Made by a program: the position numbers and the translations under genes. From Chondrus crispus (lineage: Eukaryota; Rhodophyta; Florideophyceae; Gigartinales; Gigartinaceae), in contig NW_005179316.1 in assembly GCF_000350225.1 (NCBI RefSeq), forward strand, positions 1-64,000: a DNA stretch of 64,000 bases, in the 5' to 3' direction. Position 1 is the first letter of the stretch. Each line of letters starts with the position of its first letter. The notes beneath the pieces are model-generated. The model ran no database searches. It was given only the letters and a program-made list of their open reading frames with translations, and was not told the DNA's origin. Shown here piece by piece: positions 1-11,400 of the stretch.

Positions 1-109
1 AAGATTTTTATTTGTTGGGGGCGGGGTCGTCACCTGAAATTTTACACAAATTGCTGAACCCCCCCCCCCCCCCGGCTCACGGGTGTACCTTATCATATAC
101 CTTTACATC

Positions 110-627
110 TTTATTTACAACAGAGCTAAGACCCCCCCCGCTCATTGCACCGCTCCATCCGCATCGTTTTCACACCGTTTGACACGCAACTCTTTCTCTT
201 CTCGCCTTAGTAGGTACTGTAGTAACCAAGGTACAGCGTCCTCTTCTGCCTCCACAACAATGACAGGAAGGTAGCCAGCCTACTGTACCCAAGGTAACCA
301 AGGTACAAACTCTCTTGATCCCCCGTTCTTCTCGCGTTCGCGCCTGTCTTCTCCCCGACATTCCGGCATTCCGACATTCGGGCGTCGTCACCAGAGCAGA
401 AACAAACCAACCCCGCTGCCAAACCGTCTCACCGCCGCTATTACACTGTAACGTTTACAGTCACCGTGTACTGTAAGTACACCTGCGATGCAAGTAAATA
501 TCAAATAATAACTACAAAAACTGCCTGTCCCCGATACTGTACAAACACACACCAACGGAACACTGATGTGCCCAATCCGTGGTGACCACCTTGCATGCCG
601 TGTCCTGCCCTTTCGTTGCAATAGAGT
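110..627 (+). repeat. Long direct repeat, copy A
   Basis: The segment starting CTTTATTTACAACAGAGC and ending near CCTTTCGTTGCAA recurs in the same orientation at 9848-10251. Copy A has roughly 130-180 bp in its middle (about 265-440) that copy B lacks; the flanks match closely by eye. The two copies bracket about 9 kb that contains the mariner and both Copia remnants. No coding potential was recognised. It may be an uncatalogued dispersed repeat or the ends of a larger element; the sequence does not decide between these. Confidence 0.75.
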
Positions 628-630
628 GCT

Positions 631-676
631 ATTTTCTGGATGCACCCAATTGGGTGAATGCGTGCATCCAGAAAAT
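631..676. repeat. Perfect 15-bp inverted repeat hairpin
   Basis: The arms ATTTTCTGGATGCAC (631-645) and GTGCATCCAGAAAAT (662-676) are exact reverse complements around a 16-nt spacer that itself contains the palindrome CCCAATTGGG. It abuts the end of repeat copy A and has no counterpart at the end of copy B, so it may be a small foldback insertion. Confidence 0.8.
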
Positions 677-811
677 AACACTGTTACACCACCCCGCTTT
701 TTTTCTCACACATTCACTCTTGTCGCATTTTTCGGTGCACTGCTGGGGAACGATCGTCACCAGTTTCAATACAGTACTGTACTCACTGTATTTAAGTTGG
801 ACACAAAAGTT

Positions 812-1240
812 AAAAAGTTCTTACGTGCCCCCGTATATTTGGCAATTTTTGTTACGTGCCCCTTTTATAACCCCTTTATATACAGTAAGCCCCTTTCCTT
901 GGAGGCGCTGGAGTCATGAAAAGGTGAAGAGGGCGTCGTCGGAATGAGTTTGATCAAAAGGCACCACCTTCCCTGACATGAGCGTAAGGATGGCTCAACT
1001 AGAAGGGGAGCGGACGGAAGTGAGTTGCAAATGCCGAAAGCCTGACAAGACGGGGCTTCTCTGCGTCCACGCTTTCACAGTGTTTGATAATAATCTACGC
1101 GAGCGGCATGCGAACGTCCCGGAGCCTGCCTGCATACAAGTACTAGAATCATCTGAAAATCGTTCAGGAGTGAGGTGAGGAAAGGGGCACGTAACAAACA
1201 AACAAACATTCCCAAATAAAAGGGGCACGTAAGAAATTTT
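812..1240. mobile_element. MULE-derived non-autonomous TIR element
   Basis: The left end reads TTCTTACGTGCCCC then, 30 nt on, TTGTTACGTGCCCCTTTT. The right end carries the same two blocks in inverted order (GGGGCACGTAAC, then AAAAGGGGCACGTAAGAA), giving roughly 50-bp terminal inverted repeats about 420 bp apart. Between them is a reading frame with a SWIM-type zinc-finger signature (C-x-C ... C-x-H, about 1023-1080). SWIM fingers are known from the C-terminus of Mutator-like transposases and FAR1/FHY3 relatives. The rest of a MULE transposase is missing, so this looks like an internally deleted element. No clean 9-bp target duplication was found. Confidence 0.6.
978..1178 (+). pseudogene. SWIM zinc-finger fragment of a MULE transposase
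   Basis: This short reading frame contains VSCKCRKPDKTGLLCVHAF, which fits the SWIM pattern C-x-C-x(n)-C-x-H found downstream of the DDE core in Mutator-like transposases. It lies wholly between the inverted repeats of the element at 812-1240. No DDE catalytic core is present, so it is read as the remaining 3' end of a transposase gene. The call rests on one motif and its transposon context. Confidence 0.45.
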
Positions 1241-1608
1241 CTCAACTTCATAACGAACCCCGATTTTGACGGCGATACAGCGCGAGAAACTGTAAATACA
1301 CCCATCTATAGCCTCAATTATCGCGCTTTCTTCGCTCTTTCCTGGTACAGTAATGTTCTTGCGTCCCACCCCACCAGAACATGAGAAAGCCATCAGTGAA
1401 AATAGTAAAATTCCTACAAATACAGATACGAAGTTATCTTTAAAAACTGCGCGAAATTGGGATAGATACGCGAAATTCCATATATTACTGTTCAACACGC
1501 CAACGTAGAAAGACAACAGCTACAGCAACCATATAAAACAGAGTAATGCAACGTGTTCGTCCTTTTTATACATTTCAAGCTCCAATTTCAACTGTACCAA
1601 GCCTCTAA

Positions 1609-2625
1609 ATGCCTCGAGTACCCACTTTAACAGACATCGAAAGGAGCCAGATATTCGCCCCTCACAGGGAATGTATCTCATACAGGAGGATTGCAGAGAT
1701 GATGGCTCGCTCCGTTGAATCTATGCAAGGCGTGATTAGAAAAGAATTTAAACCTAAAGCGCCCAAAAAGTGGAAAGGCAATCAGACCATTTCTCAGACC
1801 CAACAGAGGGCAGTGGTTGGTATGGCACTACAAGGGGAGGATAGATCCAGGACGATTAAGACTGAACTAAAACTGCCTATTAGCAGCCGTAGCTTTCAAC
1901 AAATCCTAAGTGCAGTGCCTATCTAAAGTATAAAAAATGATAACGGCACCACAGATGACCCCTATCTATAAAAACAATAGGGCTACTTGCCGCAAATATA
2001 TCAGTAACGGAGACGTATTTTGGAATACTGTCATCTTCAGTGATGAAAAAGTCTAACGGAGACGGACCAGATGGTCTTACATCTTATTGACATGACCTGA
2101 GGACAAAAGGAAATAATTTTTCAAAAAGACAGAAGGGATAGTTTCTTGTAATGATATAGGGTGCCATCAGCCTCTACGGTGTGTCTCCTCTCATTTTCAT
2201 GGATGATCTCCACGATGCAATGAAGTATTGCGTTGTTTTAAGAGATGGACTGTTACCGTTCGTGAAGGGGTGTTGGGACAGGTTCATAATGGATGCTTTC
2301 AGCACGGAAATGCTCCCGTTCATACCTCCAATTCCACTAAGAATTGGCTCTCAGACCACTCTATAACTACACTGTCATGGCCACCGAAGTCCCTAGAAAT
2401 CAATATTATAGATAATGTCTGCGGTGTTATGGCTAGAACTGTCTACGCCAGAGGTAGTCATTATGAAAACGTTGATGATTTGAAGGTGGCTATGTAGAAG
2501 GCGTGGTCTACAGTGGCATCAGACTTTTTACGCAAGCTTTACAAGCCTAGCCCGTCGCATGCATGCAGTGATGGATGCTCGCGGCGATGCCACGAAGTAT
2601 TAAAGCTCTTCGGTGTTTTGTGTCA
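1609..2625 (+). pseudogene. Decayed Tc1/mariner-family transposase
   Basis: The N-terminal 105 residues (1609-1926, start ATG) form a paired-type helix-turn-helix region (TDIERSQIFAPHRE ... SYRRIAEMMARSVESM). In another frame, 2010-2050 encodes FWNTVIFSDEK, the first catalytic-Asp block of Tc1 transposases. From 2155 the WGAISLYGVSPLIF block follows, then (2228-2497) the stretch GNAPVHTS and WPPKSLEINIIDN. In live Tc1 proteins these read DNAPVHTS and SPDLNIIEN, so the second and third catalytic Asp are replaced here (by Gly and Glu). Frameshifts and stops occur around 1926, 2058-2090, 2150 and 2497. It is a dead plain DNA transposon copy; no TIRs were located with confidence. Confidence 0.85.
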
Positions 2626-3099
2626 TACAGACTTTTGCGTTTTTATGGCTATTGCGTGAGGTGTTTATAAATAGATTTCCATGGTTTGCTGTTCCCATAA
2701 AATTGACGTTGCGTGCGTTTTTATTGGTGCGTATTCATGGCGTACACGTGCTGGTGAGGCACGTCTTGCAATAAATGCACATGTTCACATCTCATTGATT
2801 ACTGTATTTGTTCCAACTTCGAGCACTGTTCAGGGTAAAGTTGTTGTGCGTGATCCGTGCAGGTGCTGAGGGAGGTGTTTGGAGTGTGTGTGACGGTAGA
2901 GATGCGCACGAGCGCGAGGACAGTGCGCACAAGCGCGTAGCAAAGTCTTGCTAATGACGGGGTGAATGCTCACCAAATCGTGAGGTTTTTCGCCCTATGA
3001 TCTTCGCTCTCCGGTCGACAGTAGCTTACGAGAATTATGTATATACTGTACTACATGTGCATTTTCATTTCAATACGTTCCAGATTGAAAGCCTTAATC
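2626..3099. other. Intergenic spacer, nothing recognised
   Basis: No convincing coding frame, RNA gene or repeat was seen. The stretch at about 2880-2940 is rich in GTGTG and GCGC words, and the segment ends at the left LTR of the Copia element. Confidence 0.5.
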
Positions 3100-3445
3100 T
3101 GATGGACGCTGTAGTTTCTTCGGAAGGCTGCCTATCCTTTTACTAAATCGGACTATCAGATTCTTCTTTATGTACCCCTGCAAAGTCCTTCGTAAACCCG
3201 CTAAATCGAAGACCGCACACTGACGCCTCTTAACCTGATTACACGGGAGCTTAATGGCCATTAGATCTCAAAGCGGGACTACACATACCGTAAGAATGTA
3301 AATAACACGAGAGATACTTGTTCCAACCAATGAAAACAATACGTGCCTGAATTTCGACAGCATTACATGAGTAGTGACGCACATGCGTCCACACGCTTCA
3401 CATCACTAACGCAACAGATAATCTGCATAGGGTTGCGCGAGAACC
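3100..3445 (-). repeat. 3' LTR of the broken Copia element
   Basis: Direct repeat of 7757-8103, with about a dozen substitutions by eye. In element orientation it runs from the internal region near 3445 to the outer CA at 3100. Confidence 0.9.
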
Positions 3446-6400
3446 CTACGAACAAATTCCAACACCCCTTCCTACTCCGAAAACTCCATAGCAGGAAGAA
3501 CCCCAAGGCTCTCTCGATGCTGCTCAAACTTGACTCGGGGCAAGGGTTTCGTAAATATATCCGCGGTCATTCCGATGGAAGGACAAAACTCGACTTTCAC
3601 AATCCCAGCTTCTATCTGTTCTTTCACGAAGTTGCGCCTAATCGATACATGCTTTGCGTGACGAACTCCCTCAATGGACCTGCAGAGTGCTCCCTGATTA
3701 TTGCTGAACACAGTCGTCGGCTCGTTGTCCTCAAAGCCTAATTCAGAAAGCAACGTGCGAAGCCACAGTACCTTTTTGCATAATTCGCTTATAGCTAGAT
3801 GCTCGGCTTCTGTGCTGGAGAGCGCTACGCACTTCTGCTTCAGAGTCCTCCAATCGATGACACTACTTCCCAGCTGTACCAGTGCACCACAGGTAGACCT
3901 CCGCGGTAAAATCCCCCCAGCCCAGTCGGCATCACAGTATCCAACCAGTTTCGAGGCTTCAGTAAGCTGTAACAACAAGGAGAAAGAGGAGGTGCCTTTC
4001 AGATAGCGCAGTTCACGCTTCAGAGCAGTCCAGTGTCCTTCTGTCGGTGCTGAAGAATGCCTACAGAGTATTCCAACTGCCAATGCGATGTCTGGTCGGG
4101 TACGAGTCGAAAAAAACAACAGCGCCCCATGTAGTTCCTGATAGCGCATCCTATCAAAAGACTTTGTCGAGCCAACGCTATACTGCGCCGTCGTATGTAC
4201 CATTGGTGTTGGTGCAGCGTTGCAATTGTCCATCTCGAACCGTATAAGGATTTGCCGTGTGAACTGCTCCTGCGATAACCATGCACAATTATTTGAAAAC
4301 TGTACAGAAACCCCAAGAAATTGACGTACGACTCCAAGGTCCTTGATTTCGACATGCGTGGAGCATGTACGCTTCACACTTTCCACAATTTTCTCGGATG
4401 ATCCAAGGACGATTATGTCGTCCACGTACAACAACAGCCACACCTCATCGGCACCAGTCTTCAGGTAAAACAAGCAATCGTCGGCCTTACAACTTCTAAA
4501 CCCAAGTTGCCCCATCACGTCGCAGAATTTTTGATACCACAACCAAGGGGCCTGTTTGAGACCGTATAGCCCCTTCTTCAGGTTTAGGACTTCGTGTTCT
4601 GTGCATATAGACACTCCCTCCGGCGGGCTAACGTAGACCTCAGAATCCATCTCGCCGTGCAAGAACGCCGTTTTGACGTCAAGTTGGTGCATGACGTACC
4701 CTCTCTGGATCCCGACGGCCAGTAGAACGCGTACTGTAGTGAAATCTGCTACTGGAGCGTATGTGTTGACTACGGACCCCTGGTAGAATCCCTGAACCAC
4801 CAGTCGCGCCTTGTAGCGATAAACGTTTCCATTTGCGTCAAGCTTCTTCCGAAATATAAATTTCGTCGAAAAGACTCTACTACCAGACGGGCGTGAACTT
4901 TTACCAAGTTGTGATGGTGCTCTAGCAATGAAAGTTCTTCATTCACTGCAATTCTCTATTCGTTCGACTCGTCTCCTGAAAATGCCTCAATCAAGTTCGC
5001 TGGGTCTGTTTGAGGCAGCATCCTTGTAGTCTTGGCAAGACCGCTCGGACTGTACACTGCAGTGGCCTGTCTTTTCCTGGTAGGATAACGTCTCTCTGCA
5101 GCACTACCGTGGGTATCCTGCTGGACTACAGTCCGATCATGGACGGATAGACTCTCTTCAGCTTCGGACGCCCGGCGGTCGGCTCCGGTAGGCGGGTAGT
5201 ACGTCAGATCCTCCCGTACCTGTATTTCGTCACTCTCTGCCGGAGGTAGCTCTTCATTTTGAGCTTGGAGACCTGGTGGTGCTGCCCCTGTCCCCTCAGC
5301 AGGCGGACTTTCGCGTGACACTTGGGAGGGAGGAATAGGCCCATCTAGGTTGCTCGGCAATTTTCGTGTACCGGAGAAGGGCTCCTCGCCCTGCTCTTCA
5401 ACGATATGAAATTCTTCTTTGCCAGGATAAGTCTCTTCGATGAATCGTACATGACGCACCATGAGCGCCGTGCGTCGTTCTATGATCCAGACTTTGTACA
5501 GTCCAGACGCCTTGCAGCTTAGGAGCAAACCCTTTTCTGCCTTATCATCAAGCTTTTTACGCTTTTCGGCGGGTATATGCACCCACGCAAGACACCCAAA
5601 AACTCTAATATGGTCAAGCCGAGGTTTGGAGCCATGCAGTAGCTCCCAAGAGGACTTTTTCGAATCTCGTGGTCCAAAGAAACGGTTCCTGATGTCTGTA
5701 GCATGCACTGCAGCCTCCACCGAGAAGCATCGCAGTAACCCGGCGTGCGAGAGTATTGCTCTCGCGCTTTCAACAATTGTCCTCTTGAAACGCTCGGCTA
5801 TAGCATTTTGTTCCTTAGCTTATGCGGGAGCAAAATTTTGCTCAACACCTCTCTCCTGCAGGTACTCTTCGAGTGCGACGTACTCACCCCCCCACCCGTC
5901 ACTGTGCATCTTTCGGATTTGGCACGAGAATTTTCGCTCAAACCACGGGAGAAATCGCTTGACAGATATCGCAACGTCACTTTTCTTCGCAATCGGAATG
6001 AGCTTTGCAAATCCACTAAATTCACCGATGAACGAGACGTAGTAGCGGGCTACTCCATTGGAAGTTGTCGACATCGGTCCGCAAACATCGGAATGTATCA
6101 CATTTCCGACCACCGTAGCCCGTTGAAGGTTCACAGAATTTGGGAGTCTTGACTGCTTTCCTTTAAAACAGTCCTCACAGTCGTACTGTTTTCTGCCCTC
6201 TCTGCCCAAGTCCAGGCCACGAACTGCCTGCTGACTCGCTAGGCGCCTTATACTTTCAATCCCGGCATGGCCGAGTCGTCGGTGCCAGAGCACTTCGTTT
6301 GCATTCATTGCAGGGCTTGCCCGAGAGACAGACATCGTATTAAGGCTCACGGCAGGGTCTTCTCACGCAACCAATCTGCCATCTATGTAGTACACACGGT

Positions 6401-7732
6401 TACGAAGGGAACCCTGCACCCTCACTGCTACGTCCTTGAGTGTAGTGCATGTATTCATATGCGAACTAAAATTCACATCCATGCTATCTTTGCACAGAGC
6501 GGAGACGGAAATTAAATCGACTTCAAGATCCGGAACGTGCAGAACGGATTTCAGCCATGTGAATACAGTGCGTGCCTGTTCTTGGACAAAGACCTCCGAT
6601 TGGAGTAGAATATCTCCTCCGTGTCTGCAGTGACTACAGAGCCGTTCCCGAGTACAATCCAATTGGGACGCGCAGACCTAGCGGAATGCAGCATGGCCGA
6701 GCGACGGACCATATGCTCAGAAGCACCTGAGTCAAGCAGTAGAGGAAATGCGAACGTTTTGCTGCTCGTCTGTCTTGATCGAGTTTGCTTCATGCGCTTC
6801 GATCGCTTTTTGGCAATTAAAAGACGAGCTTCTGCGCCGACCTCATTCTCATGATCCATTTTTATGTCATCGCGGGGCATATTCCGAGACCTACAGTTCC
6901 TAGCGATGTACCCTTGCTTGCCACACTCGTAGCATGTGCGCTTTTCCAAACTGTGGAATTTTCCCCGGCTGAAAGATGGTCGGCGTGGGTGCCTTGCAAT
7001 GAGGGCCTTGCCCTCTGATTTAATGGGCCTACTCACAGCGGAGGTGGCCCAAGCCTTGTCTTCAAACTCTTGAAGTAACATCGCGGAGACAGTCTCCCAA
7101 TTGGGTTTCTCTGTGGTCAGTTGAAGTGCAGTCACAAGATGCCCATATGGTGAGCTATCTCTATCACCAAATGACGCAAGTAGTGTGGCAACCTGAATCT
7201 CTGTTTCGATCGTACAGTCCATAGATTCTAATCGATTGTAGATCCCCTCAAAACGAATCGACGTAGTCCCATTTCTTGACCGTGATATCTCAATTTGTTC
7301 AGTCTCGACAGTAATTGAACTTTCATTGCTGTATTTGCCACTGCTTAACGTTCTTTAAGGCGATTTCACATCTGAAAAGGGTTGCGGTTATCCGATGTGT
7401 AAATGCGGCGGGGCTTGTCTCCGAGGCCGCGAATAATAACTTCACATGCCTCGTCGATCCTGTCCTGCTGGTCTGTTGTCAGACCTCCCTCTCTATTCCC
7501 GACGACATCTACTGATACAACCGTGAGGAGCTTCTTGGCCCTCAACGCCGCCTCTGTCCTCATCGCCCAAAGGTGTAAATCCTCTCCAGCCTTCGCATTG
7601 AACTTGTGAACCCTCCTTGGCTCTTCCATTGTGCTGTCCTGTGGCACCACGGCCTGTAAGAGCCACAAGCGAACGAGGGATAGCGAAAGAGGAACAAACT
7701 TCTTGCTAGACTAAAACCTGCTAGAGTTGCTG

Positions 7733-7756
7733 CTCAGTATCACTGGGCTCATAACC
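7733..7756 (-). other. Primer-binding site matching initiator tRNA-Met anticodon arm
   Basis: Immediately inside the 5' LTR, the plus strand reads CACTGGGCTCATAACC. This equals the anticodon arm of eukaryotic initiator tRNA-Met (TGGGCTCATAACC, anticodon CAT); the element RNA is therefore complementary to it. Priming by a cleaved 5' half of tRNA-iMet is established for Drosophila copia and relatives. The assignment is sequence matching plus family knowledge. Confidence 0.75.
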
Positions 7757-8103
7757 TGATGGACGCTGTAGTTTCTTCGGAAGGCTGCCTATCCTTTTAC
7801 TAAATCGGACTAACAGATTCTTCCTTATGTACCCCTGCAAAGTCCTTCGTAAACCCGCTAAACCGAAGAACGCACACTGACGCCTCTTAACCTGATTACA
7901 CGGGAGCTTGCGTGGCCATTAGATCCCAAAGTGGGATTACACATACCGTAAGAATGTAAATAACATGAGAGATACTTGTTCCAACCAATGAAAACAATAC
8001 GTGCCTGAATTTCGACAGCATTACATGAGTAGTGACGCACATGCGTCCACACGCTTCACATCACTAACGCAACAGAGAATCTGCATAGGGTTGCGCGAGA
8101 ACA
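7757..8103 (-). repeat. 5' LTR of the broken Copia element
   Basis: Partner of 3100-3445. In element orientation it begins TGTTCTCGCGCAA and ends at 7757 next to the tRNA-iMet-type primer site. Confidence 0.9.
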
Positions 8104-9720
8104 TTTTCCAACATAATCAAACTCAATTATGCTGAATTGAGGGAATCAGTGCTGTAGCATGATGGATACGGGCCATGAAGTATATGGGTCCGATCATGCT
8201 GTAACTGTTGTACCCAGGTGAAAACATTTCCGAGGGCATCTAATTTTGACGAATGACACAATTGTATCAACACTGCCCCCTCTTTAATGTCTGAAGACAA
8301 CATTAGAAGCGGAGTCTAATTCTGACTCGGTTGCATTACCCACTGTTGTATTGGGTGACTGACTTTGTTGGTTTCCATCAGCTTTTCCATAGAGAAGTTT
8401 CCTTTGATCTTTGTAAGAGAGTCACCATAGTTGTAGTCTGAATGAATGAGAGCGACGTTGGAACTTTTCTTTTCAGGGTAGGCTTCTCTTGCAGAATTGA
8501 TATTCATCATCAGACGTTTTTGGTTGTATAACGTGGGCGAGTTAACACATCACAAAGTATTTGGCTATCTGTAAACATGAGAATAGGTGACCCTCTGCCA
8601 AGCAAACGCATGAGGTCATGTCGCAGAAGTAATGCACAGTCGAGGCTATCCACAAAAGCCAAGGAATCACCAGCCATGCTTGAACGAGTTATTCGTCTCG
8701 ACTTGTAAGATGTCCAATACAAAAACGAACAAATATAGGTCTTGTCTGCCAGCAGTATGAGAAACCCAGTTGTGATCGATTATTTTCTCGGTTGTCGTGG
8801 AATGCGTCGACGTACACCAATATTCGAAGCGATTCCATACCCAGCTTAGGATATTTTAGTTCTCGATCTGCGGTGGCCCGGATATATCTCATAATAGAGT
8901 TCAGAGCTTGGTTGCAAGTCGTGATATGCATTCTTTCAATGACTCATGCCGTCAAAGACACAGCGCAAGCAATGTCAGGTCGGGTGTGGAAAACCCACGC
9001 AAACTGAGCTCGTAGAGAACTAAATTCCGGAAAAGAAGAGTTGTTCTTGAGAAAATGAAGCCGAGAGATGTAGTGCCGTTCAGAAGGCCTGCGTCCATCC
9101 TGATCACGGGTATCACACTCAAGTCCGGTGTACATGAATTTTTTGGCGTCGGAAATCTTAACATCAAAAACCTTTCGGAACTCGTCTTGTATTTCCTTCT
9201 TCTCCTCCTGCGTTCCAGTCTGCAATACGTCATCCACGTACGAGCCTGATATCGAAATCAACTTGTTCATGGCGCGGCTGAAGAATAGAGCGAAGTCCCC
9301 AGTTGATTGCTTCATACGAAATTTGTCCACGTGTAATCTGTGATTTGTCTCGCATCAGTAGTCCCCGCTATCTGTCAAGCCGTACAATGGTTTAACTACT
9401 TGTAAAAGCTCGCTTGTTTTGAGCTCGATAGATTCAGGTTTGACAAAAATCTTTGAACGTTGCTTGGATGCCGCTTGAAGGTAGGCTTTCTTTACGTCCA
9501 GAGACAACACATCAAAAACTAGTATGGTCGCGAGTGCTAGAATGAGCTGGATGGATGATTGTTTCAAATTGCACGTGTTTTGTACCACTGACCCTTTTCC
9601 TTGTCTCTTTGAACACCAAGTTCAAGTCGAGCTTTGTAGAATGTGGAACCATCGCCGGAATGTTTGATCGCTAGGACAAAAGGGGACGGCATCAGTTTAG
9701 GATTCGTGCCTTGTGATTGC
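8104..9720 (-). mobile_element. Decayed Copia fragment (RT-RNase H end)
   Basis: Minus-strand remains of a second Copia lineage. Recognisable parts run from the reverse-transcriptase entry (about 9720) through LYGLTDSGDY (near 9370), SYVDDVLQTG (near 9220), the HTRPDIACAVS block (near 8980), RNase H with SSMAGDSLAF (near 8680) and the tail HPIQQWVM (near 8335). The wording matches the C-terminal pol of the whole element at 16575-23385, so the two belong to one lineage. A purine-rich tract followed by TGTTGATAC near 8272 looks like the start of its 3' LTR, which is cut short by the neighbouring Copia insertion. It is broken several times and older than its neighbours. Confidence 0.85.
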
Positions 9721-9847
9721 GCCTTGTAGACAAGGCAGCCGCTTGGGCGAGGGCGCGGCCTTCTCCAACAGCAATGCGGGCGGTGACGTCACTCACACGC
9801 AGGCGCATTGCTGGACGGTGGCGGCGCTGTAAAGAACGGCGGGGCGT

Positions 9848-10251
9848 CATCTTTATTTACAACAGAGCTAAGACCCCCCCGCTCATTGCACCGCTCCATC
9901 CGCATCGTTTTGACACCGTTTGACACGCAACTCTTTCTCTTTTCGCCTTAGTAGGTACTGTAGTAACCAAGGTACAGCGTCCTCTTCTGCCTCCACAACA
10001 ATGACCTCCAAACTCTCTTGATCCCCCATGCTTAACTCTACTGTAAATTAATACACTGTAACGTTTACAGTCATCTTGTACTGTAAGTACACCGGCGATG
10101 CAAGTAAGCAAACTCCAAATTAACCACAATAACTACAAAAACTGCCTGTCCCCGATACTGTACAAACACAACGGTACAAACCAACGGAACACTGATGTGC
10201 CCAATCCGTGGTGAGCATCTTGCATGCCGTGTCCTGCCCTTTTCGTTGCAA
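9848..10251 (+). repeat. Long direct repeat, copy B
   Basis: Same orientation and near-identical to 110-627 but shorter because a central block is absent. It ends at CGTTGCAA, just before the left part of the split pogo-like gene. See copy A. Confidence 0.75.
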
Positions 10252-10659
10252 CATTTAACCGTTGCGTACCTAATCACCAATTTTCCCGACACACGAGCGC
10301 GACATTCACAATTTTAATTACAAAATATGAAAATATTGACAGATTCTGCTCAATCAAATTGCAATCAATATCAGCAGTGAGTCCAAAAAACGTACGTGGC
10401 AATTGTTCTCACCAACCAGCAAATTTCAAAAAAGCCTGAAGCTTACTGTAACCTGCCCAAACAGTATCATTTTATGGGAATTGCCTAATTGCCAACCACA
10501 AAATTTAAGAATTTATGCGCCGTGGCCCGTACGTAACGTCCGCTATAGAGCTTCTCAGACAGCATAACGTGAGCTGCTGGGAGCACTTGAGGCACGATCA
10601 CGAGCTCGACTTCGTCTGCTCTCTCCACTCCGGCGAAGAGATGTGAAAACGGGGGAGCG

Positions 10660-11050
10660 TTAAGGAGCAAGAGTCACCAGACGACGGCGGTCTGCAGCAG
10701 AGTCTAAACGATATTCAAGTCGCAAATCGTTCTGTTCCATCTCTTCCGGCGTCACGTTCGCACCATGGCATCGGCGGCTCTCCCTCTCTGCCAAGGCCTC
10801 GAGGACAACGTCTGCCGTAAAATGTGCGCCCATTGCAGTAGAAATTCTTCTTGTCCCTTGCTCCTCGATGTCTGCGTCCCGAATCAGGCTTCTCCCCCGC
10901 CTCCTAAAAGATAACAAAACAGTCTCCAAGCTCGGAGACGGTGCCAATTCTGAGTCATTATGTGTGTAGAACGCATGCCCCTGAAGCGGTTCTGCACTTG
11001 CAGTGCGTGTTACTACATCCCAAACCCCACACTTTTTAAACCCGCTACAT
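10660..11050 (-). pseudogene. C-terminal part of split pogo/CENP-B-like transposase
   Basis: The minus strand encodes HICSGFKKCGVWD (near 11050-11015), the I-x-S-G-F-x-x-x-G-(I/V)-W block that follows the DDE_1 core in pogo/Jerky/CENP-B-type transposases, then about 110 further residues to a stop near 10660. It continues the gene whose core lies at 14711-15548, and the frame runs through the ATAT target site of the transposon at 11055-14706 (ALSVSN | ICSGFKK). That context makes the assignment much firmer than the motif alone. The region 10252-10659 is A/T-rich with no further gene seen and is probably the 3' end of the same element. Confidence 0.7.
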
Positions 11051-11054
11051 ATAT

Positions 11055-11092
11055 GAGAAGGCTCCAATGGTCAGACCGTATTATGAAGCTTT
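11055..11092 (+). repeat. Left TIR of the 3.65-kb transposon
   Basis: Begins GAGAAGGCTCCAATGGTC and stays alignable with the right TIR through TTATGAAGCTT, with about seven differences. Confidence 0.8.
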
Positions 11093-11400
11093 TCGAAATT
11101 TCGGAGTTATCAGCACCTCGTAGGTAAATGGCACCCGTTCTTTCGATTGGTCAAATTTGTTTTTTGAATAGGATGCTGTAAGACACTGCCTCAAGGGTCT
11201 GCAGACACAGGTCTGGCTCACACCAGATAGCTGAAAGTGCCAGGAACAGGGAGAAAACGCCAAATCATCACCTGAGCGGCCGGCCAAGAAATCAAATTTG
11301 AAAACATTTCACACTTGCAGAGGCCTTCTGCGTGGGCTCGTACTCAGATCCGGCCCTCGGCCGCTCACCATCGCGCTGATGGCGAGCACCTCCTGAGGCA

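Larger units (their letters stand above)
3100..8103 (-). mobile_element. Ty1/Copia LTR retrotransposon (broken)
   Basis: A fossil Copia element read on the minus strand. Its 346-347 bp LTRs lie at 3100-3445 and 7757-8103 and end TG...CA; about a dozen differences by eye give roughly 96-97% identity, so it is fairly young. Parts in element order: gag start near 7668; CCHC knuckle (CYECGKQGYIARNC, near 6910); protease DSGASEHM (near 6710); GAG-pre/integrase from about 6350 with the HxxxH block; integrase core into 5720; reverse transcriptase from 4800 with YVDDIIVLG (near 4410); RNase H with DADWAGG (near 3930). This PR-IN-RT-RH order defines Copia. It is broken, with roughly five to eight breaks in its coding part. 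No matching target duplication was seen. Confidence 0.93.

Noticed and set aside
8104-8300. A host gene between the two Copia regions
   Set aside because: The sequence fits the 3' LTR start of the decayed Copia fragment after its purine-rich tract, with no coding frame.
10485-10670. Short minus-strand frame next to the pogo-like C-terminus
   Set aside because: No motif and an overlap with the end of the pogo-like frame; better explained as its 3' flank.
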